DNA of 64,000 nt, taken from positions 2,666,001 through 2,730,000 of the forward strand of contig NZ_CP083911.1 of the NCBI RefSeq assembly GCF_020162115.1, read 5' to 3'. Shown in pieces: positions 48,988-58,628 of the stretch. This DNA comes from Tepidimonas taiwanensis (lineage in GTDB: Bacteria; Pseudomonadota; Gammaproteobacteria; Burkholderiales; Burkholderiaceae_C). The notes under the pieces were generated by a model that saw only the letters and a program-made list of their open reading frames with translations, was not told where the DNA came from and searched no databases. Made by a program: the position numbers and the translations under genes. Positions within the stretch are counted from its first letter, which is position 1. Every line of letters starts with the position of its first letter.

Positions 48988-50262
48988 GTGTCGTCGCGCG
49001 TACGCGAAACCGACCCGTCCCACGTCGTCATGGTGCGCGCTTGGGAGCGAAACGCGGAAGTCGCCATGCCGGAGCCTCTGGCGGTGTATGGGTCAAATCA
49101 CCACGGCATGCGGCAGTTCAACGAGCGCACGATTTTGCAGGCGTTGCGCTTGCACGGACCGACGCCCAAAGCCGAGCTGGCGCGGCTGACCCGGCTGTCG
49201 AAACAGACCGTGGGCACCATCGTCGATCGCTTGCTCGCGGACGGGCTGCTGCTGAAACAGGCGCGCATCCGCGGGGGCATCGGTCAGCCGTCGGTGCCGC
49301 TGGCGCTCAATCCGGACGGGGCGTTTGGCATCGGGGTGCAGTTGGGCCGCCGTAGCTTGGAGGTGCTGGTGGCGGATTTCGTGGGACAGGTCCGCTATCG
49401 TCATTCGTTGCAATACGAGGCTCCGGATCCACAGCGGTTGCTGCCCCACATCGAGCAGGAGTTGCGCGGTGTGCGCCGCCGTTGGGCGGCGCAGTGGCCG
49501 CGTGTGTCAGGGGTGGGGTTGGCCGCGCCGCGGGACATGCACCTGTGGACAGAAGTGCTCGGGCCAGCGGCTGCGCCCGTCTTGGCGCGCTGGCAGGGGG
49601 TGGATTTGCTCGCCACCGTGCAGCGCATGGTCGATGTGCCCGTGGTGTTGGCGCGGGATACATTGGCCGCCTGTGCGGCCGAGTTGTGGCAGGGGCACGG
49701 GCAGACGTGTGCCAATTTTCTCTATATTTTTGTGGGCACGTTCGTTGGCGGAGGAGTCGTTCTGGGCGGGCACATCATGGGCGGGCTGCACGGCAACGCC
49801 GGTGCTATCGGATCGATGCCTCTGGGGCGGTCAGAGCGCGCCGATGCCGCGCAGCTGTTGGAGGTGGCATCGGTGTGGTCACTGGAGCGCGCGTTACAGG
49901 AGCGCGGCTGGGACTCTCAACGCGCGCTGGGCGACGCGGAAGTGCCAGCGCCAGTGGCTGACGTGGTGCAAGCGTGGTTGTTGCGCGCGGGGGACGCTTT
50001 GGCGATGACGGTGACCACCGCCGCCGCCATGTTGGATGTCGATGCGGTCATCATCGACGCGAGTTTGCCGCCGGCGTTGCTGCAAGCGCTGGTGTCGTCG
50101 GTGCAGAGCCAGCTGGGCCACTACCGTTGGTGGGGTCTGCGCCCGCCGCGGGTGATGGCGGGCAGGGTGGGGCGGCACGCGCGTGCCTTGGGGGGCGCGT
50201 TGCTGCCGCTGCACGCGGCGTTCTTCCCGGATCGGGCGGTGTTTCTCAAGCCGCAGGAGTGA
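48988..50262 (+). CDS. ROK-family transcriptional regulator of the fructose operon
   Basis: 424 aa from a GTG with AGAGGAGG upstream. The N-terminal winged helix spans about 42-100 (NERTILQALRLHGPTPKAEL, LTRLSKQTVGTIVDRLLADG). A ROK domain follows. The sugar-contacting ExGH motif of ROK proteins appears as AIGS (GNAGAIGSMPL), and no CxCGxxGCxE zinc site is visible. The Asp of the kinase-like site survives (LARDTLAACAAE). Last gene of frcBCA, so a local repressor role is likely. Its end overlaps the convergent kinase gene by 17 bp. Confidence 0.85.
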   Translation: MSSRVRETDPSHVVMVRAWERNAEVAMPEPLAVYGSNHHGMRQFNERTILQALRLHGPTPKAELARLTRLSKQTVGTIVDRLLADGLLLKQARIRGGIGQPSVPLALNPDGAFGIGVQLGRRSLEVLVADFVGQVRYRHSLQYEAPDPQRLLPHIEQELRGVRRRWAAQWPRVSGVGLAAPRDMHLWTEVLGPAAAPVLARWQGVDLLATVQRMVDVPVVLARDTLAACAAELWQGHGQTCANFLYIFVGTFVGGGVVLGGHIMGGLHGNAGAIGSMPLGRSERADAAQLLEVASVWSLERALQERGWDSQRALGDAEVPAPVADVVQAWLLRAGDALAMTVTTAAAMLDVDAVIIDASLPPALLQALVSSVQSQLGHYRWWGLRPPRVMAGRVGRHARALGGALLPLHAAFFPDRAVFLKPQE

Positions 50263-51685
50263 GGGGCAGGTATAGCCGGACTTCCAGGCCGCCGCCGTCG
50301 GGATGGTGCAGCGACACACCGCCGCCGTGGCGCTGCATGATGTCGTGCACGATCGCCAGGCCCAGCCCGCATCCTTGGTCGTCGTGCGTGGCGCGATAGA
50401 AGCGATCGAAGACATGGGCGCGATGCGCCGGGGCGATGCCGGGGCCGTTGTCGCGCACCCACAGCTCGGCCGTGCTGGCGTCGCGCAGGCGGGTGCCCAC
50501 TGTGACTTCATGGCCGCTGCCGGCGTAGCGCAGCGCGTTATCCAACACATTGGCCAACGCTTCTTCCAGCAGCAAAGGGTTGGCCTGCACGGGCAGCGCC
50601 GGACACGTCTCTTCGGTCCAGCCGAGATCGACCCCGTGTCGCATCGCGCGCGGGACCCAACGGGCCACCACGTCCTGTGCCCATGTGGTGAGCTCAAGGC
50701 GCTCTCGGTTGGGCAGGCCACCGCGCGCCCCGAGGCGCGCCATGGCCAGCAGCTGGTTCACCAAATGGCTGGCCCGGGTGGCGCTGGCCAACACCCGCTG
50801 CAGCCGCTCGCGGTGTTGCGCCGGCACGGGTGGCGCGCTTTGCAGCGCCAGCTCGACTTGGCTTTTCAAGCCTGCCAGAGGCGTGCGCAGCTGATGGGCG
50901 GCGTCGGCCAAAAAACGTTGTTCGGTTTGTACGTGCCGCTGCACCTCGGCCAGCAGTGTGTTGACTGCGTGGGCCAGTGCATGCAGCTCCTGTGGCGCGG
51001 CTTGCAAATGCAAGGGGGCCAGGTCCGTCGGAGCCCTGCCGGCGACTTGCTCGGTCAGGCGCGTGAGCGGCCGTAGCCCACGCTGGATGCCCATCCAGAC
51101 AAGCGCGCTCAAGCCCACCATCAGCGCCGATAGTGGCAGCAACATGTCAAACAAGATGCTGCGTGCCAGCCGCTCGCGTACGACCGCGGCGCGCGCGATT
51201 TGTACCAAAGCCAGTGCCGGAGGCTCGCCGGGCTCCCCGTCCAATGCCACGTAGAGTGCCACCACCCGCACCGGGCGAAGGGCACCGTCGGGCGGCAAGG
51301 GCATGTGGCCGTCGTAGAGCAGAGGGGAGGCGGGGCGCGCGGTCTGGGCGAGCGCGGCGGGCACCGGGGGCAACTGCTGGTTACCCAGGACGAAATGCCC
51401 CGGCGGCAGGCTGACCATGTAGTAGTGCCGGTCATCGGGGTCGGCCTCCAAAATGGCTTGTGCCGCACGGGGAAAATCGATCAGCAGCCCGTTGCCGATG
51501 GGCTTGAGTTGGCGCGCCAGCGAGCGGCTGGCGCGCAGCAGGTCTTGATCCAGAATGGCGTTGACGTAGCGGGCCGTCAGAAAGTATGCGGCGGCCCCTC
51601 CGGCGACCCACAGCACCAGCTGCGGCAGTAACACCCACCACAGCAACAGCCGGCTCAGGCGCGGAGCGTTGTGAGGGGGGCTCAT
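50246..51685 (-). CDS. Sensor histidine kinase, TctE-like
   Basis: 479 aa from the ATG at complement 51685. TM1 at about 12-36, a periplasmic sensor domain (about 37-175), TM2 at about 177-199, then HAMP. The phospho-acceptor is His264 (ADAAHQLRTPLAGL); N-box NVLDNALRY, G1 DNGPGIAP and G2 GCGLGLAIVHDI follow. It overlaps the response regulator by 4 bp. TctE-type kinases usually sense tricarboxylates beside tctCBA, but no such transporter is in the window, so the ligand is open. Confidence 0.88.
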   Translation of the reverse strand: MSPPHNAPRLSRLLLWWVLLPQLVLWVAGGAAAYFLTARYVNAILDQDLLRASRSLARQLKPIGNGLLIDFPRAAQAILEADPDDRHYYMVSLPPGHFVLGNQQLPPVPAALAQTARPASPLLYDGHMPLPPDGALRPVRVVALYVALDGEPGEPPALALVQIARAAVVRERLARSILFDMLLPLSALMVGLSALVWMGIQRGLRPLTRLTEQVAGRAPTDLAPLHLQAAPQELHALAHAVNTLLAEVQRHVQTEQRFLADAAHQLRTPLAGLKSQVELALQSAPPVPAQHRERLQRVLASATRASHLVNQLLAMARLGARGGLPNRERLELTTWAQDVVARWVPRAMRHGVDLGWTEETCPALPVQANPLLLEEALANVLDNALRYAGSGHEVTVGTRLRDASTAELWVRDNGPGIAPAHRAHVFDRFYRATHDDQGCGLGLAIVHDIMQRHGGGVSLHHPDGGGLEVRLYLPLTPAA

Positions 51686-52365
51686 GGTGTGGATGCGGTG
51701 CCGGCCTCGAGCAGGTAACCCAAACCGCGCACGGTCCGGATGGTGACGGTGGAAGGCTCGAGCTTGCGTCGCAAACGGTGGATATAGACCTCGATGGTAT
51801 TGCCCGGCTCGGTCTCCGCGTGGCCATCGGACCACGCGCGTTGGATGTCGGCTTTGGTGACGACCTGCCCCTGGCGGTGCAGCAGCAGCTGCAGCAAGCT
51901 CCACTCGCGACCGCTGAGCTCTACCGGCTGACCCGCGACGATGGCGCGTCGCCCCGCCGGGTCGAGTGAGACGTCACCGCAGCTCAGTGTTGCGTGGCCG
52001 CTGCTTTGTTGCCGGCGGGTGATGGCGTGCAGGCGTGCCATCAGTTCGACCCACTCGAAAGGTTTGATCAGGTAGTCGTCGGCTCCGAGCTGCAGCCCGC
52101 GCACGCGATCGTTGAGGCCGTCGCGGGCCGAGAGAATGAGGATGGGTAAATCGGGTTGGCTCTGGCGCACTTGCGCCAGCACCTCCAATCCGTCCTGCAA
52201 CGGCAGGCCCAGGTCGAGGATGACGGCATCGAGCCCGCCTTTTTGCATCAAGTAAAGAGCGACAGGGCCGTTGGGTGCCCACTCGACGGTGTGACCCTCT
52301 TGGCGCAAGCGGGTGCACAGGGCCTCGGCCAGCGTGGGGTCGTCTTCGGCAACCAGAATGTGCAT
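51682..52365 (-). CDS. OmpR-family response regulator, TctD-like
   Basis: 227 aa. The receiver domain has acidic pocket EDD (7-9), phosphorylated Asp51 (VILDLGLP) and Lys in DDYLIKPF. The C-terminal winged helix (about 125-220) has VELSGREWSLLQLLLHR and VYIHRLRRKLE. First gene of the two-component pair; its targets cannot be named from sequence. Confidence 0.92.
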   Translation of the reverse strand: MHILVAEDDPTLAEALCTRLRQEGHTVEWAPNGPVALYLMQKGGLDAVILDLGLPLQDGLEVLAQVRQSQPDLPILILSARDGLNDRVRGLQLGADDYLIKPFEWVELMARLHAITRRQQSSGHATLSCGDVSLDPAGRRAIVAGQPVELSGREWSLLQLLLHRQGQVVTKADIQRAWSDGHAETEPGNTIEVYIHRLRRKLEPSTVTIRTVRGLGYLLEAGTASTP

Positions 52366-52413
52366 GGGGCTCGTGTGCTCGTGAGGGGGCGCGGGCGTGA
52401 CGCCGTCGGGGTG

Positions 52414-53037
52414 TCACGCCCCGTCCAAAACCGGAAATAGTCGTTGTAAGCCGCTGGCCATGACCTCCACCGCCAGCGCCGCCAGGATCAGGCCCATCAG
52501 CCGCGTCATCACGTTGATGCCGGTCTTGCCGAGCACGCGCGCGATCGGCTCGGCCAGCGCGAAGCACACGGCCGTGGCGGCCGCGATGACGACGCCGTAG
52601 CCGACGAGCGCCGCGTGCTGCCAGAAGGTTTTGGCCTGGTCGGCGTAGATGACGACGGTGGACATCGTCGCCGGGCCGGTCAGCAGCGGGATGGTCAGCG
52701 GCACCACGGCGATGGAGGCGCGGCTGGCGGCGTCGTCGACTTCGTCGGGTGTGGCTTTGGCCTCGGCCGGCTGGGCGTTGAGCATCGCCAGCGCCGACAT
52801 CAGCAGCAGCATGCCGCCGCCGACCTGAAAGCTCGCCAGCGAAATGCCGAAAAACGCGAGGATCTGCAGCCCCGCGAGCGCCGAGATCGCGATCACCGCA
52901 AACGCCGTCAGCGCCGAGATCGCGATCGTGCGCCGCCGCTGCGCGCGCGAAAACCCCAGCGTGTAGTGGATGAAAAAGGGCACGATCGCCAACGGGTTGA
53001 CGATGGCCAGCAGCGTAATGAGCGGTTTGAGGTCCAT
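52414..53037 (-). CDS. MarC-family integral membrane protein
   Basis: 207 aa with six transmembrane helices: LITLLAIVNPLAIVPFFI, VGGGMLLLMSALAMLNAQ, VVPLTIPLLTGPATMSTVVI and a C-terminal GINVMTRLMGLILAALAVEV block. The function of the family is not established; it was once, wrongly, linked to multiple antibiotic resistance. Lies 48 bp upstream of the two-component pair on the same strand. Confidence 0.9.
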   Translation of the reverse strand: MDLKPLITLLAIVNPLAIVPFFIHYTLGFSRAQRRRTIAISALTAFAVIAISALAGLQILAFFGISLASFQVGGGMLLLMSALAMLNAQPAEAKATPDEVDDAASRASIAVVPLTIPLLTGPATMSTVVIYADQAKTFWQHAALVGYGVVIAAATAVCFALAEPIARVLGKTGINVMTRLMGLILAALAVEVMASGLQRLFPVLDGA

Positions 53038-53322
53038 CGGCTCCAGATTGTGCCGCTGCAGTGGGGGCTTGCACAGCGGCCGGGCGGAGGATTTTTTCTA
53101 CGGATGGGATGGCGTGGTCGTGGCTATCGCGGCCGCCGCGCCACGCCGTGGCGAGGGTGACAGCGGGCGGGATGCGCCGGTGGCGATTTGCCCGTACACT
53201 TCCGCGCGGAGCCGGGTGAACCGGCGCGCGGCGGCGATCCCGCGCGTGCCCGGGGGCGCAGGCAGGCCCCCTGCCCGGGTGGTGTGGCTTACCGGCCACG
53301 ATTCTGCAGAGGAGACACTGCC

Positions 53323-56300
53323 ATGACCACGGAACTGCCCGCGTCCGTTGCGCACGCGCTCGCGACGCTGTCGCTGGACGACAAATACGCTCTGGAGCGT
53401 GGCCGCGCCTTCATGAGCGGCATCCACGCGCTGGTGCGCCTGCCGATGCTGCAGCACCAGCGCGACAAGCTGTTGGGCAAGCACACCGCCGGCTTCATCA
53501 GCGGCTACCGCGGCTCGCCGCTGGGCGGCTACGACCAGGCGCTGTGGAAGGCGCGCGAGCACTTGAAGGCGCACCATGTCGTCTTCCAGCCCGGCGTCAA
53601 CGAGGAGCTGGCGGCCACCGCCGTCTGGGGCACGCAGCAGCTGGGGTTTGCGCCGCCGGGGAGCAACCGTTACGACGGGGTGTTCGGGCTGTGGTACGGC
53701 AAGGGGCCGGGCGTGGACCGCTGCTCGGACGTGTTCAAGCACGCCAACATGGCGGGCACGACGCCGTGGGGCGGGGTGATCGCGGTCGCGGGCGACGACC
53801 ACGTCGCCAAGAGCTCGACTGCCGCGCACCAGAGCGACCACATCTTCAAAGCCTGCGGGCTGCCGGTGTTCTTTCCCGCCAGCGTGCAGGAGATCCTCGA
53901 CCTCGGGCTGCACGCGTGGGCGATGAGCCGCTACGCAGGCGTGTGGACCGGCATGAAGACGATCCAGGAGATCGTCGAGTCCAGCGCCACCGTCGAGATC
54001 GACCCCGAGCGGGTGCGCATCGTCCTGCCGGACGACTTCGAGATGCCGCCGGGCGGCGTGCACATCCGCTGGCCGGACATGCCGCTGGAGCAGGAAGCGC
54101 GGCTGATGGACTACAAGTGGTACGCGGCGCTGGCCTATGTGCGCGCCAACCGCCTCAACCACAACGTCATCGAAGGCCCCCACGACCGCTACGGCATCAT
54201 CGCCAGCGGCAAGGCCTACAACGACCTGCGCCAGGCGCTGCACGACTTGGGGCTGGACGACGAGACGTGCCGCCAGCTGGGCATCCGCGTGCACAAGGTG
54301 GCGGTCGTGTGGCCGCTGGAGGCGCAGCTCACGCGCGCGTTTGCCGAAGGGCTGCGCGAAATCCTGGTGGTGGAGGAAAAGCGCCAGGTCATTGAATACC
54401 AGCTCAAGGAAGAGCTCTACAACTGGCGCCCGGACGTGCGGCCGGACGTCTTGGGCAAGTTCGACGAAATCGAGGGGGATCACTCGGGCGGCGAGTGGTC
54501 CATGCCCAACCCGACGGCCAATACGCTGCTGCGCGCCAACGCGGACCTGACGCCCGCGATCATCGCGCGCGCGCTGGCGCGGCGCCTGACGCGCCGTGGC
54601 ATCCTGCCCGAGGGCAGCGACATCGCCGCGCGCGTACAGGCGCAGCTCGCTGTCATCGAGGCGCGTGAGCGCTCGCTGCAGCCGCTGCAGGTGAGTACTG
54701 CCGACGCGCAGCGCGTGCCGTGGTTCTGCTCGGGCTGCCCGCACAACACCTCCACCCGCGTGCCCGAGGGCTCGCGTGCGATGGCCGGCATCGGCTGCCA
54801 CTACATGGCGATCTGGATGGACCGCAACACCGTCGCCTTCACGCAGATGGGCGGCGAGGGCGTGCCGTGGGTGGGGCAGCAGCCGTTTTCCAACGAGAAG
54901 CACATCTTCGCCAACCTGGGCGACGGCACGTACTTCCACAGCGGGTTGCTCGCGATCCGGCAGGCGATCGCCGCGGGCGTCAATATCACCTACAAGATCC
55001 TGTACAACGACGCGGTGGCGATGACCGGCGGCCAGCCGGTGGGCGAGCGCCCGGAAGGCCACTCGGTGTTGCAGATCGTGCACAGCCTGCGCAGCGAGGG
55101 GGTGCGCAAGCTCTTCATCGTCACCGACGAGCCGGCCAAGTACGCCAACGCCCACCACACCACCGTCGGCGGCGTGACGCTGACGCTGCCGCCGGACGTG
55201 CCGGTGTTGCATCGCGACGCGCTGGATCGCGTGCAGCGCGAGTGCCGCGAGACCGAGGGCGTGACCGCCATCATTTATGACCAGACCTGCGCCACCGAAA
55301 AGCGCCGCCGGCGCAAGCGCGGTCTGATGGCCGATCCGGATCAACGCGCCGTCATCAACGAGCGCGTCTGCGAAGGCTGTGGCGACTGCAGCGTGCAGAG
55401 CAACTGCCTGTCGGTGGAGCCGCTGGAGACCGAGTTCGGCCGCAAGCGCACCATCAACCAGAGCACCTGCAACAAGGATTTCTCCTGCGTCAAGGGCTTT
55501 TGCCCGAGCTTCGTGACGGTGCAGGGCGCCAAGCCGCGCAAGCCCGGCCGCGACGCCGGGGTACCGGATGCGAAGAGTTTGCCGCCGCTGCCCGAGCCGA
55601 ACCTGCCGACGTTGCAGCCCGGCGGCGACGCGTGGGGCATCGTCGTCGCAGGGGTGGGCGGCACCGGCGTCATCACCATCGGCCAGATCCTGGGTGTGGC
55701 CGCGCACATCGAGGGCAAGGGCATCGTCACACAGGACGCGGCGGGTCTCGCGCAAAAGGGCGGCGCGACCTGGAGCCACGTGCTGATCGGCGCGCGGCAG
55801 CAGGACATCCTCACCACGCGCGTGGGCACCGCGGCGGCGGACCTGATCCTGGCGTGCGACCCGATCGTGAGCGCGAGCCCCGAGACGCTGGCGCGCATGC
55901 GTCCCGGGCGCACGCACGTCGCGCTCAACGCCCAGGCGACCCCGACCGCGGCGTTCATCAAGGACGGTGGCTGGCACAACCCGTCGGCGCGTTGCGTGGC
56001 GGCGATCACCGAGGCCGTCGGCGGTGCGGGGGTGGGAGCGTTTGATGCCGAGTCGCTGGCGCTGCGCGTGCTCGGTGACACCCTCTACGTCAACCCGATG
56101 GTGCTGGGCTACGCGTGGCAAAAGGGCTGGATTCCGCTGCGGCGCGAGTCGATCGAGCGCGCCATCGAACTCAACGGGGTGGCGGTGTCGGCCAACAAGG
56201 CCGCGTTCGAGTGGGGCCGCCGCGCCGCGCACGACGAGGCCGCCGTCAAGCGGTGGCTGCAGCCGGCGCAGGTGGTCGAGCTGCGCCCGCGCCCGACGCT

Positions 56301-56961
56301 GGAGCATGTGATCCACACGCGCGTCGAGCACCTCACGGGCTACCAGAACGCCGCCTACGCGCAGCGCTACGAGGCGCTGGTGCGACGCGTGCAGCAGGCC
56401 GAAGCGGCGCTGGGCACCGGCTCCACGGCACTGACCGAAGCGGTGGCGCGGCACCTCGCGCAGCTGATGGCGTACAAGGACGAGTACGAGGTCGCGCGCC
56501 TCTACACCGACGGGGCCTTCATGGCCAAGCTGCGCGAGCAGTTCGACGGGGACTTCACGCTGCGCTTTCACCTCGCGCCGCCGCTGCTGGCCAAGCGCAA
56601 CGAAAAAGGCGAGCTGGTCAAGCGCGCCTACGGCCCGTGGGTGATGCACGCGTTCCGGCTGCTGGCCCGGCTCAAGGGCTTGCGCGGCACGTGGCTCGAC
56701 CCCTTCGGCCACACCGAGGAGCGGCGCACCGAGCGCGCGCTCATCCGCGAGTACGAAGCGGCGATCGAGGAGGTGCTCGCCGGCCTCACCGCCGAGCGGC
56801 TGCCGCTGGCGCTGGAGATCGCGCGCTGGCCCGGGCGGGTCAAGGGCTTCGGTCACGTGAAAGAGCGTCACCTGCAGGCCGCGCGCCCGCTGTGGGACGA
56901 GCTGCTGCGCCGCTGGCGCGCCGGCGAGTCGTCGGCCGAGCCGGCGGCCAAGGCAGCCTGA
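53323..56961 (+). CDS. Indolepyruvate ferredoxin oxidoreductase family protein (fused alpha-beta)
   Basis: 1212 aa from the ATG at 53323 with AGAGGAGA upstream. It is the single-chain form found in aerobic proteobacteria. A TPP pyrimidine-binding region lies N-terminal (SGYRGSPLGGYDQAL). The TPP/Mg2+ site GDGTYF is at 533-538 with YNDAVAMTGGQP after it. Iron-sulfur cysteines start at Cys683, Cys686 and Cys689 (CEGCGDC), with further Cys in STCNKDFSCVKGFCPSF. The gamma-type domain begins GVGGTGVITI (777-). It decarboxylates aryl-pyruvates from aromatic amino acids to aryl-acyl-CoA, passing electrons to ferredoxin. Confidence 0.94.
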   Translation: MTTELPASVAHALATLSLDDKYALERGRAFMSGIHALVRLPMLQHQRDKLLGKHTAGFISGYRGSPLGGYDQALWKAREHLKAHHVVFQPGVNEELAATAVWGTQQLGFAPPGSNRYDGVFGLWYGKGPGVDRCSDVFKHANMAGTTPWGGVIAVAGDDHVAKSSTAAHQSDHIFKACGLPVFFPASVQEILDLGLHAWAMSRYAGVWTGMKTIQEIVESSATVEIDPERVRIVLPDDFEMPPGGVHIRWPDMPLEQEARLMDYKWYAALAYVRANRLNHNVIEGPHDRYGIIASGKAYNDLRQALHDLGLDDETCRQLGIRVHKVAVVWPLEAQLTRAFAEGLREILVVEEKRQVIEYQLKEELYNWRPDVRPDVLGKFDEIEGDHSGGEWSMPNPTANTLLRANADLTPAIIARALARRLTRRGILPEGSDIAARVQAQLAVIEARERSLQPLQVSTADAQRVPWFCSGCPHNTSTRVPEGSRAMAGIGCHYMAIWMDRNTVAFTQMGGEGVPWVGQQPFSNEKHIFANLGDGTYFHSGLLAIRQAIAAGVNITYKILYNDAVAMTGGQPVGERPEGHSVLQIVHSLRSEGVRKLFIVTDEPAKYANAHHTTVGGVTLTLPPDVPVLHRDALDRVQRECRETEGVTAIIYDQTCATEKRRRRKRGLMADPDQRAVINERVCEGCGDCSVQSNCLSVEPLETEFGRKRTINQSTCNKDFSCVKGFCPSFVTVQGAKPRKPGRDAGVPDAKSLPPLPEPNLPTLQPGGDAWGIVVAGVGGTGVITIGQILGVAAHIEGKGIVTQDAAGLAQKGGATWSHVLIGARQQDILTTRVGTAAADLILACDPIVSASPETLARMRPGRTHVALNAQATPTAAFIKDGGWHNPSARCVAAITEAVGGAGVGAFDAESLALRVLGDTLYVNPMVLGYAWQKGWIPLRRESIERAIELNGVAVSANKAAFEWGRRAAHDEAAVKRWLQPAQVVELRPRPTLEHVIHTRVEHLTGYQNAAYAQRYEALVRRVQQAEAALGTGSTALTEAVARHLAQLMAYKDEYEVARLYTDGAFMAKLREQFDGDFTLRFHLAPPLLAKRNEKGELVKRAYGPWVMHAFRLLARLKGLRGTWLDPFGHTEERRTERALIREYEAAIEEVLAGLTAERLPLALEIARWPGRVKGFGHVKERHLQAARPLWDELLRRWRAGESSAEPAAKAA

Positions 56962-57074
56962 CCGCCGCGCGGTCGTCACGCTGTTGACCGCGGCGGCGCC
57001 GTATCGCCGCCGCGTCGGTGCCCGGTGCGCCTACACTGCTGTATTTTTCCGGCGAACGGGAGGATGGCAGGCGC

Positions 57075-58109
57075 ATGAAAGGGGCGGTGACACCACAGGG
57101 GGCGGCAGACAAAGCGGTACAGCGGGGGGCGGGCATGGCGTTTGGCGCCGGTGTCGCGTGGGCGCTGGCCGCGGGGCTGCTGTGGGGCCTCGTCTTCGTC
57201 GCGCCGCTGATGCTGCCGGAGTACCCGGCGGCGCTGCAGTCGTTCGGGCGCTACCTGGCGTTCGGCCTGCTGTGCCTGCCGCTGGCGTGGTGGGATCGCG
57301 CGGAGCTGCGGCAGCTGCGCCCGGCGGACTGGTGGCACGCGCTCAAGCTGGCGCTGGTCGGCAACCTGCTGTACTACCTGCTGCTCGCCAGTTCGATCCA
57401 GCGCACCGGCGGGCCGCTGTCCACGGTCATCATCGGTACATTGCCGGTGGTGATCGCGGTGGTGGCGAACCGGCGCGACGCGGCGCGCGACGGCCGGCTG
57501 CCGTGGCGGCGGTTGTGGCCGGCGCTCGCGCTGATCGCCCTTGGCATCGCGCTGGTCAACCACACGGAGTTGCAGGCGGTGTTGGCCGATCCGGCGCGCG
57601 ACGTCGCCGGATATGCGCTGGGGGCGCTGCTCGCGGTGGGGGCGGTCGCGTGCTGGACGTGGTACCCGCTGCACAACGCGGACTGGCTGCGCGCGCACCC
57701 GCAGCGCAGCCCGCGCGCGTGGTCCACGGCGCAGGGGCTGGCCACGCTGCCGCTGGCGGCGCTGGGGTTTGCGGCGTTCTGGGGCTGGAGCGCCGCGCAC
57801 GGCAGCGCCTTTCCCCTGCCGTTCGGGCCGCGGCCCGCGGTCTTCGTCGGGCTGATGGTGGCGATCGGGCTGCTCGCGTCGTGGCTCGGGACGCTGTGCT
57901 GGAACGCGGCGAGCCAGCGGCTGCCCACCGCGCTGGCCGGACAGCTGATCGTCTTCGAGACGCTGGCCGCGCTGCTGTACGCGTACCTGTGGCGCGGGCA
58001 GTGGCCGGCGTGGCCGTCGCTGGCGGGCATCGTGGCGCTGGTGGCGGGGGTGTGGTGGGGCGTGCGGGTGCGGCCCCAGCCGGTCGTGGCACAGGCGCAT
58101 CCGGACTGA
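57075..58109 (+). CDS. DMT-superfamily (EamA-type) transporter
   Basis: 344 aa from the ATG at 57075, with GGGAGGA upstream; an ATG at 57135 is also possible. About ten transmembrane helices in two EamA-like halves (WALAAGLLWGLVFVAPLML, LVGNLLYYLLLASSIQRTG; then LLASWLGTLCWNAASQRLP). The family exports metabolites or amino acids; the substrate is unknown. Confidence 0.85.
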   Translation: MKGAVTPQGAADKAVQRGAGMAFGAGVAWALAAGLLWGLVFVAPLMLPEYPAALQSFGRYLAFGLLCLPLAWWDRAELRQLRPADWWHALKLALVGNLLYYLLLASSIQRTGGPLSTVIIGTLPVVIAVVANRRDAARDGRLPWRRLWPALALIALGIALVNHTELQAVLADPARDVAGYALGALLAVGAVACWTWYPLHNADWLRAHPQRSPRAWSTAQGLATLPLAALGFAAFWGWSAAHGSAFPLPFGPRPAVFVGLMVAIGLLASWLGTLCWNAASQRLPTALAGQLIVFETLAALLYAYLWRGQWPAWPSLAGIVALVAGVWWGVRVRPQPVVAQAHPD

Positions 58110-58144
58110 AACCGTGGCGCCCCGTGCGGGTCGCGGGCTGGGGC

Positions 58145-58150
58145 TACAAT
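58145..58150 (+). promoter_or_regulatory. Candidate -10 of the yajC-secD-secF promoter
   Basis: TACAAT, 94 bp upstream of the yajC GTG. No good -35 stands 16-18 bp upstream, so the call rests on the -10 alone. Confidence 0.3.
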
Positions 58151-58243
58151 GGCCGTTTGCCTGTCGGTGCGGGCGGCGCTGCGCTCGCGCGCCCGGCGGC
58201 CCGTGCGTTTTTCACCGTTTTTCACACGCCTGAGGATTTCGAC

Positions 58244-58564
58244 GTGTTCATCTCCACCGCTTATGCCCAGGCCGCCGCGGGCGGCGACGCGCCCTCGACG
58301 CTCATGAGCCTGCTGCCGCTGGTGCTCATGTTCGTGGTGCTGTATTTCGTGATGATCCGGCCCCAGATGAAGCGCCAGAAGGAGCACAAGGCGATGATCG
58401 ACGCCCTGGCCAAGGGGGACGAGGTCATCACCGCCGGCGGACTGCTGGGCAAGGTGTCCAAGCTCGGCGACCCCTACATCGGCATCGAGCTCGCCGACGG
58501 CGTCGAGGTGCAGCTGCAGCGCACCGCTGTCGTGCAGGTGCTGCCCAAAGGCACGCTGAAGTGA
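58244..58564 (+). CDS. yajC: Sec translocon accessory subunit YajC
   Basis: 106 aa from a GTG start with TGAGGA upstream. MFISTAYAQA, one transmembrane helix (SLLPLVLMFVVLYFVMI) and the hallmark RPQMKRQKEHKAMIDAL, then GDEVITAGGLLGKV. YajC joins SecDF and SecYEG. First gene of yajC-secD-secF. Confidence 0.96.
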   Translation: MFISTAYAQAAAGGDAPSTLMSLLPLVLMFVVLYFVMIRPQMKRQKEHKAMIDALAKGDEVITAGGLLGKVSKLGDPYIGIELADGVEVQLQRTAVVQVLPKGTLK

Positions 58565-58628
58565 TCGGCGCCGCGCCCGCGCGTGGCCATCCCACCGCGG
58601 CACCGCGCGTGCCGCAAGGTCTTCGTCC

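Noticed and set aside
53098..56979. Antisense open frame of about 1290 codons opposite the indolepyruvate oxidoreductase
   Set aside because: Composition is a shadow (Arg/His/Val/Gln-rich) and the plus-strand frame has clear cofactor motifs throughout.
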